A stretch of 64,000 nt of DNA from [Phialemoniopsis] sp. UDSM-2020 (GCA_018873225.1 JAEILZ010000001.1:1488001-1552000), one strand, 5' to 3'. Numbered from the stretch's first letter, positions 22,081 to 34,489 are shown. Translations and numbers: made by a program. Notes: generated from the sequence alone by a model not told the origin.

Positions 22081-25000
22081 TCAGTAAATGCCCTGAGTCC
22101 TGTATTGGAAGGTGTCGTAACTAAGATCAAAAGCGTCAGCGTCACGACAACATCAGAGGCCATGGGGGTTTTGACTAACAGTCGTGTGTAGTAGCTGCCT
22201 AATGACTTGGCGATGAGGTCTGTCTCGACGAACTGCTCCGCGTCGTCGGCACTGAGCTGGAGCTGGAAGCGCTGGCGTAGCGTGGCCGTGGCCGCGAGCA
22301 CACCCGCCGAGTAGCATGGCATCTTTGACTCTCGTCCCATCATGCTGACAAGGTCGATGATATTGTCCGCCGAGCGGCGCAAAGCTGTTTTACGTTAGCA
22401 CTGACTGCCACGGATATTTGTCTATAAGAAGATGGGTTACCTTGGAATGCCTGCTTGCAGAGCTTCTTGTAGTCCTCGTACTCAGGAGAGCCGATCCCAC
22501 CCAGCACTTCAATGTACTCGTGCGTCAGTTTGAAAGGCGCTGCTTCGAAGCCGACAGAGCCAGGTGAGTTCGACAACATGAAGCCAAAATCGATGTGGAT
22601 GATATGGCCCTCATTGTCAATGAGAACGTTGCCGTTGTGACGATCCTTAAGTTGGAGGACATAGGATATCATACTGTAGGCAGCCAATGACCTCTTGAAT
22701 GCGTCCACCCCGGCTTTGTACGGCTCGCTATCGGGCGAGCCAAAGACTTTGACAAAGTGGTCTTTGAGCGTGGCGATGCGTCGTCTCGGATTCTGGCCCA
22801 GCTCGATGCTCGAAAGCGTGAGACTCCGCTTAATAGAGTGGAGGGACACACCGTTGGCAATAGTCTCAATCAGGCCTGATGACTCGCCCGTCACCAGGAT
22901 ACGCATTCTCTTGACCCAGACAGAAACACCGGCATCGACCCAGATCTTGTGGCAGACGTCGATGAGCTGGCACGCGAAAGCTTCTTGCCTGAGATCGGCA
23001 CCGGTCTTGACGATGACGCTGACCAGGTCCCAGTTCTTCATCCAGCCATATGGTGACGATCTCCTTATCCGTTCCTTCTTGGTGTCCCACGCCTCTCCAA
23101 AGACGGCAGCACTGGGATCGTCGCGGTCGCCTTTACGTTGAAGACCACCTGTCTTGAAGTCGTTCTCCATCCTCGCCAGACCGGCATTCGGATTTATCGT
23201 AGAATCTAGGGCTGTCTCATCCTCCACTTCTGCGTTAGCCGCTGCATTGGCAGCATTGGCCTTGGCCATGATGAGATCAAAGGTAGGTCCCTGTCCGTCA
23301 TCGACCTCAAAGCTTTGTTCCTCCAAACTCTGCATGCTTGCGATGATCTTCGCTCTGATGGCGGCCACCTCCTGTCGTGGCCTTTTGCCACTAGTCGCAT
23401 CCAATTGAGCAAGCATTTGTGATGCCGTCCTCATGTGGGTTGCGAGAGCCGAGAAGTCGGGCTGGTCTACGGAGCTACTTCTGGGCAATTGGAGTGTCAT
23501 CTTCCTTAACGGTCCCGGACTACTAGACCGCGATGTTGAAGTTGCAGAGCTCCGAGGTGTAGTCTCTGACAGACTCGTCACAGTCGTAGCACCGCTTGAG
23601 ATCCGCTGAGCATGATTTTGTACTGCCACCTTGCCGGGCGGTTTCGAGATATCTTCATCGAAAGTTGCCAACATAGGCGAGCTCCCCAAATCTCCCGAAG
23701 TGGGCTCGAAGACACTGTCAACCGCGGGCTCCGTGGCCTTTTGGAGGGTTTGCAGCCGGGGGCCTTCGGAAAGATCAAATATTCTCTTCTTTGTCCCTTG
23801 CTCGGCGAGAAGATTGGTCAGAAGGCGCTGGTTATCCTGAGAGTCCGGATCGAAGGTGAAATCGTCGCGAAGGACTTCAACCATCAGAAGATACGGAACC
23901 TTTTCGGCGCTGTTCAGCACCGTCGCCTCAGCCGGGTTGAGACGTACAATACGATGGTGTCGGCTCCTGCCTGGCGATCCATTGACCAGAGTGGGAGGAC
24001 AGATCACCGGAATATCAACCTCAGCAGGAAGGTCCTGGGCTATCAGCGCCAGCTCCGCGCGAAGAGCGCTGAGTCGTGCAGCCTTCGGTACGATGACCAA
24101 CCGGTTCGAGATATCCTCGAGGGCTGTCAGAAACTGGGTCTGACACCTAAAGTAGTTTTGCCGCAGCAGACTCCTCTTCTGCTCGTCGGTCAGATCAGCT
24201 TGGCTCACGAGTGTCTTGACATGGTGAGAATGTCGTCTAGACACGCCATCCACCGGTCGAAGACCGGCCGAAACAGGAGTTGCTGGACGGGTGACCATTC
24301 TCGGAGAACGCATCTCAGGTAGTGGCAGAGATGACGAGCTCATACGTGCGTCGACAGATGCAAGCTCTAGGTGTGCAGGTGGCTTTTGTCTTTGCGATGG
24401 CTCGCCCGAGCCGCGAGTTGCCGAGCCGGAGGAGACTGGGCGTGTTGATGGGCGTTTCGGGGACTTGACAGTCTCTTTGTGACCCTTGGGATCCGGGGCA
24501 CTGGTGACACGGCCGCCGCCATCCTTTACACGTTTCGATCTCGTAGTGGCCGATGTCACCGTATGTGCTCGGGCCGGCGTGCTCTGGGTTTGACTTGCCT
24601 CGGCCATCACTTCGCCAGACGGCGCCGGCTTTCTGGCCTGGGCAACGGCCATGGGCCCGGCCCAGTGCGGTAGCAACGGGAGGCCAATGCCGGCAAGTAC
24701 GAAGCTCGCCAGCACCGTGACTGGCATCACATTCTCGGTGATTCTTTCATGTCTGGCTGTGTCGCTCAAGCCAAAGACAATGTGCTGGACCCTGTTATAG
24801 ACTCGCTGGCATGTTCGGAAGGCGTCGGCGTGTGGATTTGCTGAGAGGTCGTGTAGATAGGTCTGGAAAAGCCAGAAGGTCTGGGGCGAGGAGACATGTC
24901 AGCGCAAGGCATTGAGGGACGTTTTTGACGGGGATCGGCAGCACACACCAGTAGCGCAGCCGTCACCGACTCTTCGCATAGGTCGAGGAGGAACTCCTCC

Positions 25001-25315
25001 AGAGCCATAGACTCATTGTCTACACTTATGATGAGGTGGCATAGCTGCGGCAGGAAGAACTCGATGTCCTCGTAAGGGAACTGGCGCAGCTTGTTGCACA
25101 GGACATAGTGTATTCCGACATGATCGGCGTAGCGACTGTTAGGAGGGACTAATCAGCAAATTGAACCGCAACGGGGGCAGCCGCTTGCAGATGGAAGCAA
25201 TGGCCGCAGCGCGGGTACCAGAGAGAGCGGCTTACGAGAGGTAGGAGACGGAGAGAAAGGGGTTCGAGTTGAACACATCACTCTCAAGGAAGCGCTTGAG
25301 CAGGTCCCACGACAT
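22081..25315 (-). CDS. PIK1: phosphatidylinositol 4-kinase, type III beta (Pik1)
   Basis: Pik1 makes PI4P at the trans-Golgi and in the nucleus and is needed for secretion. Five exons (25236-25315, 24949-25135, 22441-24880, 22180-22384, 22081-22120) give 983 residues. The N terminus MSWDLLKRFLESDVFNSNPF and CNKLRQFPYEDIEFFLPQLC belong to the lipid-kinase-unique helical region. A long disordered Ser/Pro/Arg linker follows. The catalytic domain occupies roughly the last 300 residues, with VKTGADLRQEAFACQLIDVC (the ATP-binding region), the catalytic loop DRHNGN and the metal-binding DFGFML. The last exon of 40 nt restores the C terminus LYDTFQYRTQGIY, typical of Pik1. The 3' splice (CTTAG at 22121) is supported by that match. 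An upstream ATG at 25376 opens a frame that overlaps this start. Confidence 0.95.
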
Positions 25316-26374
25316 TGGGGAGGTGGTAGCGTGTCGGCGGGGACGAGTAACCGGGTTCGCGAGGCGGGTGCCTCATATCAAGTCGACATTCACGAATTGG
25401 CCGCGATGGAGCTTTTGCATGGCTGGGATGACGCTCAGCAATGGTGACGGAGTCGGAGTCGGAGCTGAGACATTCGGTCGCGGACGAGATAGGAGTCGCG
25501 GGAAGCTCTGACACAGCCGGGGAGCACGGATAGGAGCTTCTTTAGTTCGCTCGGTGGAGCTTGGATGCAGTCTCTCTGTGATTGTGCTTGAGGTGACGGC
25601 AGTAGCGAGCTCGCGACAGGATGCGAGGTCAAGGGCCTGGAGTTGAGGTTGATCGAGGAGAAAGTAGCCTCAAAAGACAGTTTCGACGGCGATTCAGATA
25701 TCCCGGCAGGTTTCCGGAGTGAGGTAATCTAGAATCTGGGTACGTTTTAGTCAAAAGTGTCCAGTTCTCCGAAGAGTGGAGGATCAATCAAGGTTGGTGC
25801 TGTAGCGCACCCAAGCGTGGGGCGGGCGGGCGCTACAACCTTGATTGACTGATGCTTTTCGCAGCACGCGCGACGCACGGAGGCCACGGATCACATTAAA
25901 CATTGAACTACTGCAATAAGGCAAGAAGATACCTAGGTAATCTTGCCCGTCAGGGGCTAAAATCGCATTGGACTGAATCGAGTACAGGCGGAGTTCAGGG
26001 AACCTTGGATTTTCCAAATGTCAAAGGCACCATTAGTAGCCAAAGGTATATGCCAAGTACGAGGCTTGTCAGTCAATTTCGCTAACCAATAAGTAAAACA
26101 TAAGCTTTGTATCGTCTTCCCTACTAGCGAACTGCTGAGTTCTCAAATGGCACGCATTGAAGATCGGAGATGAAGATTTGGATTCGATCAATGGCACGGC
26201 ATCATCCATGAACATGAACAGTGCCATTATAGCAGAGAGGGTCGATTGAAAGAGGATACTTTAGGTCAAGTTATGTAGATGGGTGTGTAGAGTCATTCAT
26301 GGAGATCGTTAAATCCTCTCATCCCAGCGCTTGCTATCCAAATGCAACGCAGCACAAAAATTGTAACCAAATAC
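25316..26374. other. intergenic region, PIK1 promoter and permease 3' end
   Basis: A 1.06-kb spacer. It contains the 65-bp inverted repeat described separately. No other gene is supportable. Confidence 0.5.
25784..25848. repeat. bipartite inverted repeat
   Basis: The outer arms are 12 bp (TCAATCAAGGTT at 25784-25795, its exact complement at 25837-25848). The inner arms are 7 bp (GTAGCGC at 25802-25808, its complement at 25830-25836). A 6-nt bulge (25796-25801) lies on the left arm only. The 21-nt loop is G-rich on its right side. It is well outside any gene model, 469 bp upstream of PIK1. It could be a hairpin in a transcript, a protein-binding palindrome or a relic of a tiny inverted-repeat element. 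I see no flanking target-site duplication. Confidence 0.75.
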
Positions 26375-28910
26375 CTATCGACCTTTGCTCTTCCGCGACG
26401 GGGCGTGCTGTTTGGCGTACCTTGTTAGTGATTTGCTCGACGTATGTGGTATTCCAAACAGAGAGTCTCCAAGTACTTACCACATATCTCACCCGTTCGC
26501 TTCCATCTGGCAGTTGGATGACCTCATGCTGGATATGGAAGCCGATCATGGGCAGAAGCTTAGCCCATACCAGCCAGTACACCGTGCCAATCGCCAACAT
26601 GCTAGTACCAATACCCGGTACTACCCAGAAGGGAATGTTTGACAGGAGGTTGTTGGGGATGAAGGGAGCAGCTAGTACATAGAGCAGAGAGATGACCCAG
26701 AAGATGGTCAATGGCGGGTAACTTCGGAAGGTCGTGCGCTGCTCTCTCCAATTCTCAGCACTGTTGAATGTGAGATACAAAAGGCCGATGCCAATAAACA
26801 CTGCACAACAGGTTAGTCCACTTTCGAGCCCGCGAATGAGATCGAAGATGAGGATATTATGTACATTTGACCCAGTTGCCAGTGTAGGTAAAGATATTAG
26901 TGACGAAGGTATATGTCTCTGGCGTCTTGGAACCGAGAATGAGGGCAACAGTGAACAGCCAATGCAGAAAAATGGCTCCCGTGGGCGCGTTCAGGGGCCA
27001 ATCGCTGGCGAAGAATCGGGGAAAGGGGAGAATGCCTTCCTTGGCAAGCTCTTGCTTGACTATGAACGAAGATCAGTTATCGCAGTCTACGAGTTGAAGC
27101 CAACAAGGAAAGCATACCTCGAGGCATGGCGAACGACTGGGCAAAGACGTTCCCCAGCGCGGAAAGGGCAATAAACGTCGGCAAGACTCTCGTGACAAAG
27201 ACACTATGGCCCCAGACCTGATTCATCTCAGTCAATAACCAAGAACTTCTTCATGAACATGCTTTCGTGCTCTCTTACATGCTCAAAGAATGCTGCCGCG
27301 ACTACGACACTTGAGTCGGCGATCTGATCCTTGGTCATTGCGGCAAACTAGGTCGCGTCAGTCATTGTTGTCTCGAGCCAGATCAAGGTGGTGGGACATA
27401 CATAGGCAATATTGGCCAGAATGAACAGAATAGTCACTGTGGATATGGCCAATGGCGCAGCAATCTTGAGTGTCCTAGGAGCATCGCGAACTTCTGTCAA
27501 GACCTGGGTAGACAGTGTCAGTAGAGCACGAGGGCATAACCAGCACATATGGGGGGTTCAGACTCACGTAGTTGGCGTTTTCCCAACCGCTGTAGGCGTA
27601 GAGAATTTGGAGAATAGCAATCGCATAGCCGGCAGCCTCGCCAGCTTGGTTGAGCAATGCAGATTCGCTTGCTGACATGACCGTGCCGGGACCATTGAAG
27701 GTCGAAAAATTGGAAGGATTAGGTCTAGGCTCTGCCGTATTACCGGCAAGAGCTGCAAAGCCCGTGCAGACAACGAGCAGCAACAGAACAAGCTTAAAGC
27801 AGCCAAGTGCGTTGCTGATCCAAATACCTGGCCTCGGGGCGAAGGCATGGATGAGACACACAACTTGAGAGAGGTCAGTCAGGCTCACAGTATTTCGAGA
27901 CTACAACAGGTGGGCTCACCAGAGATAGCAGCCACAGCTATACCCCTATTCAGCCAGCTGCCGTTCTGGGCATCGCCACTGGCGGCTCTCAGCACATAGC
28001 TACTGAAGCTGATGGCGTTGCCGGTAGAAACGGCAAACAATACGAATTGAACTAGATCGTTGTGTAAGCAAACTTGTCACACGTTGCCTGGATTTAACAC
28101 ATACTCGCAAAAATACAAGTTGCCAGATATCGTGGCTTCTGGTATACTCTTTCAAGCTGTTTCTCCAGTCAGTCTCATACAACTAGATTGAAGGCATCGA
28201 TGAAGTCGCTTACGTAGACTTTCTCACCACCTGAGCGCGGCAGGGCAGTGCCAAACTCGAGATACACGAACACACTTGTCATATTAGCTCACTTCTTGAA
28301 AGCCTGTTGCAAGAATCACAAAACTCACCCACTAGTCCAATAGTTAGCTAACGTTCATTGATCACACCGTCACACCAGCGATGTACTTACGCAATAGTCA
28401 TGACTCCTCCCAGAACCCAGAAGAGGAGCGTCGCGCCGACACTATCTGTGTTCGCGATGATAGCTGACGGCGTCGAGTAGATACCCGTTCCGACGACACG
28501 GTTGATGATCAAGAGTGCCGTACTGAATACACCCAACTTTCTCTCTGTTGAAGGGCACTCCCATTAGCAATCAGCTCCTTCAAATCCCAGCTCACAATCC
28601 CACACGAAAAGGGCCCAGTGGAAAGCTCAGCACACGTACTCTCCGGAAACACAAAGTCGTGATAGTCCTCGGGAGGCTCCTCGGGCACGGGACCCGTGGC
28701 ATACCCCATCGACTTGCTCCTGTCGACTGCATGCGAGTTGACATTGCCATTCTCATAGCTAGAAGAATGCCCATAGCCGTTGGCGGTCTGAGTGCTGTTG
28801 TAGCCTGTGTAAGCTGTATGGCTGATGTAGCCAGTCTGCTCGTCCCCGCTGACCACCGGCTCCAGCTCGGGCGCCGCCACGGGAGCCCTGTAGATCGTGG
28901 GCTCTTGCAT
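26375..28910 (-). CDS. MUP1-type methionine / amino-acid permease (APC superfamily)
   Basis: A proton-coupled amino-acid importer of the plasma membrane. Thirteen exons encode 595 residues: 28640-28910, 28391-28544, 28329-28331, 28214-28274, 28105-28156, 27920-28051, 27568-27863, 27402-27503, 27279-27347, 27118-27217, 26865-27059, 26481-26800 and 26375-26407. A hydrophilic N tail of about 90 residues precedes twelve predicted membrane segments. TM1 carries the APC signature NRVVGTGIYSTPSAI, and VYLEFGTALPRSGGEK follows TM2, as in the Mup1 branch; YAYSGWENANYVLTEVRDAP is the TM6-7 region. Third exon: only TGG (3 nt), flanked by CTAG and GTGAGT. The last intron is ambiguous: splicing at 26408 ends in HAPSRKSKGR, while reading through ends at 26334. 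Substrate is inferred from the family. Confidence 0.86.
28329..28331 (-). other. 3-nt micro-exon of the permease gene
   Basis: Read on the minus strand, TGG lies between ...TTGGACTAG and GTGAGTTTTG. The two flanking introns are 59 bp (28332-28390, branch-like GCTAAC) and 54 bp (28275-28328, branch-like GCTAAT), both of normal local size. With the micro-exon the protein reads TIAGVFVYLEFG; without it, a single 116-bp intron would give TIAVFVYLEFG, also in frame. A glycine at this place is usual in the family as I know it. Confidence 0.65.
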
Positions 28911-30774
28911 CTCGGGTGCGCGTTACCCTTCAGTGCACCCGGTGATGCTCTTGGAGGGTTTAACTTTGGCAACCCCGTGCAGCCGCTGCAGTAGTTTGCA
29001 ACGGTGCAAAAGCCTGGGTAGCGGTCTGTATCGCGCTTCTCTCTAGCGAGAGATCAGGTGTCAGGGTGCGCAAGACGCGGCTAGTGATCCCGGATTGGTC
29101 CCAACTCCAAAGCTCCAATCTCTGCCAATCCGCAAATCGAATTTTCCAGGTATTCGGATGGCAAGTTACGGTCCGAGGCTCAATTGCATGATCAATCCAA
29201 CAGCAGGATGGAGCAGCAGAGGCCCCGGGGTTCATCTATGCCAGCAGCAGGGTTCTGTTATGTGTCGCAAAGGCAGAACGAACATCCCTTATCGAAAAGT
29301 CTTGGAGATGCGCTTGGACTAAAGCAACCAACTAGGCGCAATGCCAATGTGCAAGACAAGCAGCAGACAGGGTGGGCATGACCGCTTGCCCAGTCCAGCT
29401 AGGCAGTTTTGGCACTCTAAGCCTCGCCACGGCCCCCAGCTAAAACTTCAGCTCTTGCCCTCTGATGGGTCAAACTCGGGGCCGCACTTCTCTTCATTTT
29501 AGGGGAGGGGACACTTGGGGGACCCATCACCCGCCGCCAACCCCGCATACCCTGGTATCAGGACCGGGATGGGGGGAAAGCAAGCGAGATTGGCCAGATC
29601 CGATACCTGGACACCGCTGGAGCAATTCTACGTAAAACCGATATCGCGCGGTGGTTGGTGCCGCCAACTGGCTTCCATTTGTTCTCTCGTGGAAACCCGA
29701 GCGGGCGCTAGAGAGCACGCTTCTGCGGTGCTAAGGGTGCGCCGGCACGCCTCTATTGGCGCTTTCAAACGGTGGACTCGGATGGCAGGGTTGATCCCAT
29801 GTGAGTAAGCACTCTGAGCGTCATGGCATGATGGCATGGACCATGGCGGCATAGCATCATCGCGGCAGTCCAATCGACATTGCAAGTAATGTTTACGGCA
29901 AGACAGCTAGTTTCCTACTGAATCCAGACTCGCCCAAATACGCCCGGTCACACTGCATTCAGCCCTCCATCTTGTCTCAAACGACTTACAGCCATGCTGC
30001 ATGTCTCTGATCCCGATCTCCCCTTCAGAGGAGCTTGAGTACATTAAAACGGACCAGGGTCAGCAAACGCTATTCCCCAAGTGATCGACACTCGGCACAG
30101 CTGAGCCGTCCGACGCCTTGGCATCGAGGACCCGGCCGGGCGGGAAACTGGCGATCACTTTGTGTATGTACATGCGTTTACCATCTCGGTATTTACGCAA
30201 AAGGGAAAGTTGGCTGCGAAGCCACAGGCTTCTTGCAAAATAAATGCCATCATCGACGAGTTGGTAGACCGAGCGTTCCAGGCACGAGGTTCCCGTAAAA
30301 GACGCCTTGCCGGCGTCGGTTGGGCATGCATGCTATCTGCAAGTTTCCAATATCCTCGGCACATACCCTATGCTGTCACAACCGGGGGGCGCTGCAGGCC
30401 AAGCAACCTTCAGCTGTGCACACAGCCACAGGCTAGAATGCAGACACCCATCTTCACTTTTGGAAAGGCCACGACGTCCTCTCTCTCACTCCGCGTAGGC
30501 GGCGAACAGGTGGCTCAAATTAGACGTTGCACCAGCCTGCGTGCAAGCTGTCAAATCAGGGCGCGATCCAAATTTGTTTCAATGTTACAACAGTATTGCG
30601 GGTATCTAGCCGTGTTTGAACCACACCGTATGCAAATATCGACATAATCACCGTAATGATTCATCCGATGACCTCAGACGTAGAACTGGCCATGACGAAA
30701 TACAACGCCTTAAAAAAATTGCTGTCCAGAAGCAAAACACTGGTGGTATCAAGCTGGTATCTCCAAAAAATCAT
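28911..30774. other. intergenic region, permease promoter and unknown-gene 3' end
   Basis: A 1.86-kb spacer between two minus-strand genes. I found no CACGTG or other clear sulphur-regulator element close to the permease start, and no gene. Confidence 0.5.
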
Positions 30775-33106
30775 TCAGGTCCTAACCGAAAGTGCGTCCC
30801 GCGATGAGAAGACCTCCTTCTTCATATCGTCTTGGATTCGCTCGAGTCGTTTCCTTTGCCTCCTCCTCTCGTCCAAGACCTCTTTCCAGGCCTGGATAAA
30901 ATTCACTTGGCCTGAAAGAAGAAGTAATTGTTAGCGGGGGCTAAAAAACTAAGGCAATGCACACAGTGACTTACTTGGCGAGCTTTCGAACTCTATCTCA
31001 AACGTCTTGTAGGATGAGAATGTCTCCTCTACATCGGGATTGTAGGTCTCGCCATGGATGGCGAGCCCAACTGGCTCCGAGTGTGATCGTCCTTCAAATT
31101 GGGCTGTTGAAGCACCTGATTAGCTTTGTCCGTATATTATAAAGCGATGATGAGAGTTTACCTTTCACACCTGGTCGAGAGGCTCGTCGGTGAAGACCAC
31201 TGTACTTTCGAGGTTTTAACCTCACGCATGTCTGGTCCTTCTGGTCGACATCGATATCATCCGTGACTAGATGAAGTCTGTTAATGTCCATTTCGAAGCG
31301 GATTGCAAATCTAAGCTTCTACTCACTGAATACTGTAATATACTCCTCTGCTCTCCCTAGAAAGATCACAAGTCTTGACGTGTTGATGACTGTGCGGTCT
31401 CTTAGGGGCCCTGAGACTGTTGTTCCGGCTGTGACGAAGGAGGCCACGTCCGACTGCATCGTACGCCGTGATCGAGGCTCGTGCCATATTTGAAGACGCA
31501 CGCTGGAATACATCTTACTCGAACGGCTGTTCGCCTTGCCAAGGTTGATCCACTTGACACTGGATATGTCAAGCACAACATCTTCTCCTGTGAGCTTGCT
31601 CTGGAACTTGAATAGATCCTGGAGATCTGGGAACTGGTATATCCCACGCGGCCCGTTCAAGGGCGGTTGTGATGACTGGTGGCCGCTGTTCTTTCTCTTC
31701 TCGTCGTCTCGGATACAGATCAGCCGTTCTGATCTTTGGTCGTATGCATATGTCGGTATAAGCTGGGCTTTGTTTCCCTTCAGCCAGTATGTTTCGGAAT
31801 CGTTCCCGACTTTGCAATAGAATCTCAAATCACGGTTGAGGTTATTTCGGAAAACCTTGAGTTGGGCATCCTCGTACGGCCCTGCAAGGGTTGGAGAGCT
31901 TTTGATGTTACCCTCGTATACCATTTCCTCTCCAGGGAGGACATTGTCGCGTGTGGTACTGGAGCCGTCAGAACGGCTTTGGTTATAAGTTGATGGTGCA
32001 TGAACATGAACGACCACCGGCGTCTGTGTGTCTATGGGGTTCGCATCGTAAGCTGGATAGTCGGTGGTCGTGCGATATCCGTATGCTGCATAACTTCCAG
32101 GGCTGACTGACACAGGATTCGCATATGCAACGGGTTGCGGTGAAGAGTCCGAGGGGGGCGAAACAACCGGACTAGAGTATTCCATCAACGATGGGAGAGA
32201 AGACCGTACAGGCGCGGTCACCGCGGGGGAAGATTGACGCCCTGCAGCTTGCCTGATCCACGCCTCTGGAAGAAAGCCATTAGAAGTACTTCCATTCCGC
32301 TGCTGCGTTTGAGCTTGAGAATAAATATCCTGAGCAGGTGCAACCCGGCCTGGAGAGCCCTGATAGGTGTGATTTTGGTAGGGAGTAGTGGCTGGAAGAC
32401 TCCCTGACCTCACATAGGTTTGAGAGGTCTGGCCATAGTAGAAGCCGGTAGGCGAGAAATGGGTCGTGTCGCCGGGGGACAGTATTGCACCGTCGTATTG
32501 GAAATAGCCACCTTCAGAGTAACTCCGAGCACCTGTCGTGGTATGAAACTGGTCGCCGTCACCGACACTTGCGGTCTCGCTGAATACCGGTTCCCTAAAC
32601 ACTGGCCCGGGCGCTGGGTTTGAGTCCGTCAAGGTCTCTGCCGCCTGCACTCCACCGTCCGACAGCTCGTACAGCGCCGATGCGCTGAACCGCCCGATTT
32701 GCAGATTGCCCACGAGTTCTGCCACCTCGTCCGCCGATAATTTGGAGTCCGCATTCGAACTCCGTCTCGATATGTCAATCACGTCGGGTATTGCCAAGGA
32801 GGCCACCGGTGTCTTGGCAGACACGGGAAGCGGTCTTCGATTCACTGATGTCGCATTCAGTGCCTGGACATCGGGAGCTCGAGAGGGCAGCGCCGGCCCG
32901 GTCGCGTGACTGCCACTATCTGGCAGCTTTCGGATGAGGTATCGCTGCCCCGTGGGCGAAATGAAGACGCTGTCGTCAGCCAGCTGCGCTGTGGACTCGA
33001 CGGTGGCGGCGTCAAAGTTGTGTGCGGCGAAGAAGGAGGAGAAAGGCGCAACTGCCTCGTCAATGTCCGGGAGATTGGGGGCGTGGTTGCGACTCTGCCC
33101 CGGCAT
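30775..33106 (-). CDS. fungal protein of unknown function, disordered N half and ordered C half
   Basis: Four exons (31327-33106, 31162-31266, 30975-31103, 30775-30911) encode 716 residues. The first 60 residues include a compact FISPTGQRYLIRKLPDSG motif. Residues about 65-400 are Ser/Pro/Tyr/Gln-rich and probably disordered. Residues about 410-650 are ordered and beta-rich by composition: VYEGNIKSSPTLAGPYEDAQ, LKVFRNNLNRDLRFYCKVGN, and DVVLDISSVKWINLGKANSR. The C terminus ends in a charged helix (WKEVLDERRRQRKRLERIQD). This pattern of strands followed by a charged helix could be a PH-like or FHA-like fold, but that is only an impression. All three introns have standard donors (GTGAGT, GTAAAC, GTAAGT). 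No signal peptide or membrane segment is present. Confidence 0.75.
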
Positions 33107-34489
33107 AGTTGAATGCCATTAAGCAGCGCGCGATTTCTCAGGTCAACATGTTCAGGGGGGCTGCGAGGAGGGGAAGGCGTCGGGGATGTCGAAGTCTGCG
33201 CGGGCCAAGGCTTTGCATTATCGTGGGTGTTGGCCAGAGAGAAGGAGAACGGTCGGGTTGGAGTGAGAGGACGGAGAGAGCGAGCGCCAACGCGGGGGGA
33301 CCCTAATATTGAATCCAAGGGCCTACTATGGGACTTTACTAAGGTACTTTACTTTACATGGCCCAGACAGATAGATAATGGGGTGGGGTGCCCAGTCCGG
33401 GCCAGTATGTGGATGGGAGCTGGGGAAGGGGGAGAAAGCGGTGCGTGGGAACATGGCACGCATGGATTGAAACCCATCAATCCACCATCAAGACCATGGC
33501 TGGCGCTGCGTACGCTGGTACTGGTCCTGGTGCCTGCCTGACCTCGCCTATCCTCCTTAGAAACCCTACTAGCCCAGCTAGCTTATCTCGCCTCCACCGA
33601 CTTGTAACTTGGACCAATTGATGACGGGCCCTCGAAAAAGCTTGGCGGCACATTGAACTGGGAGGGAGGTGGGAGGGCATCCCGACACCCTTTGCCTGCG
33701 CACTTGTACCAATAGGATGACCGCGGGTGAGGCTGAGATCTGCAACCGTGGTCTCGCGTGCACGAGACAACATTCTCCATCAGACGATATCGGAATGCGA
33801 CAGCATGCTGCGCTCCCGTCTCTGCCCCGGCCCCCAAAGACAAGTTGGAGGTGGACGCCTCTTTCTCTGGCTTCTGTAAGTCCAAAGGCGATCTTCCTAC
33901 CTGGGAAGTACCGTGTCTGTCACGAACAAAACAAGCTCTCTGACAGGTTGACATTGATGCCTACCAGGGTAAGGCTGTGCACTACTGCTTCTCTCCCACA
34001 TCATAGTTCCGTACCTAGGTAGACTGTATCCGAGATGGCGACCCTTCCCCGAACCGCCTTGTAATTTCAAAGATGCCACACGAGGTAGTTGTTTCTTCCC
34101 AACTATCTGCACAGTACTCTTCGTGCCTATCAACGTTTCCAAGTCAAGCGAAGATTTCTAATGTAACGCGATACACATATAGCTTATGCCTGTCCCGTCC
34201 CCAGCTTATATCCACAGGGGTGAAAAGACCCTGATGACATCATGCCCGGTAATAGCTAAGTTGTTGAGCAAATCCCATGCAACGTAGGTACTGTCCTGAT
34301 CCTTCTCCTTTCGCTGAACCAAGTAGAAATGCAGACAAAATCCGACGCCGTTCATTATGCTGAATTCTCCTAACGCCGACCCTCGTAAAAGTCGTAAACC
34401 TGGCCAACACAGGTCCCAAAAGCGGGATACGGTGAAATCCATGCTTCGCCTGATGGGTTCTTGTGCATGTCCAAGTGATGCCGGTTTCA
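33107..34489. other. intergenic region, unknown-gene promoter and NC2-alpha 3' end
   Basis: A 1.38-kb spacer between tandem minus-strand genes; no gene is supportable. Confidence 0.5.

Noticed and set aside
34234..34243. ATGACATCAT, matching the CYS-3-type palindrome
   Set aside because: It lies 3' of NC2-alpha and more than 1.1 kb upstream of an unrelated unknown gene; a single 10-bp match is expected by chance in 64 kb.
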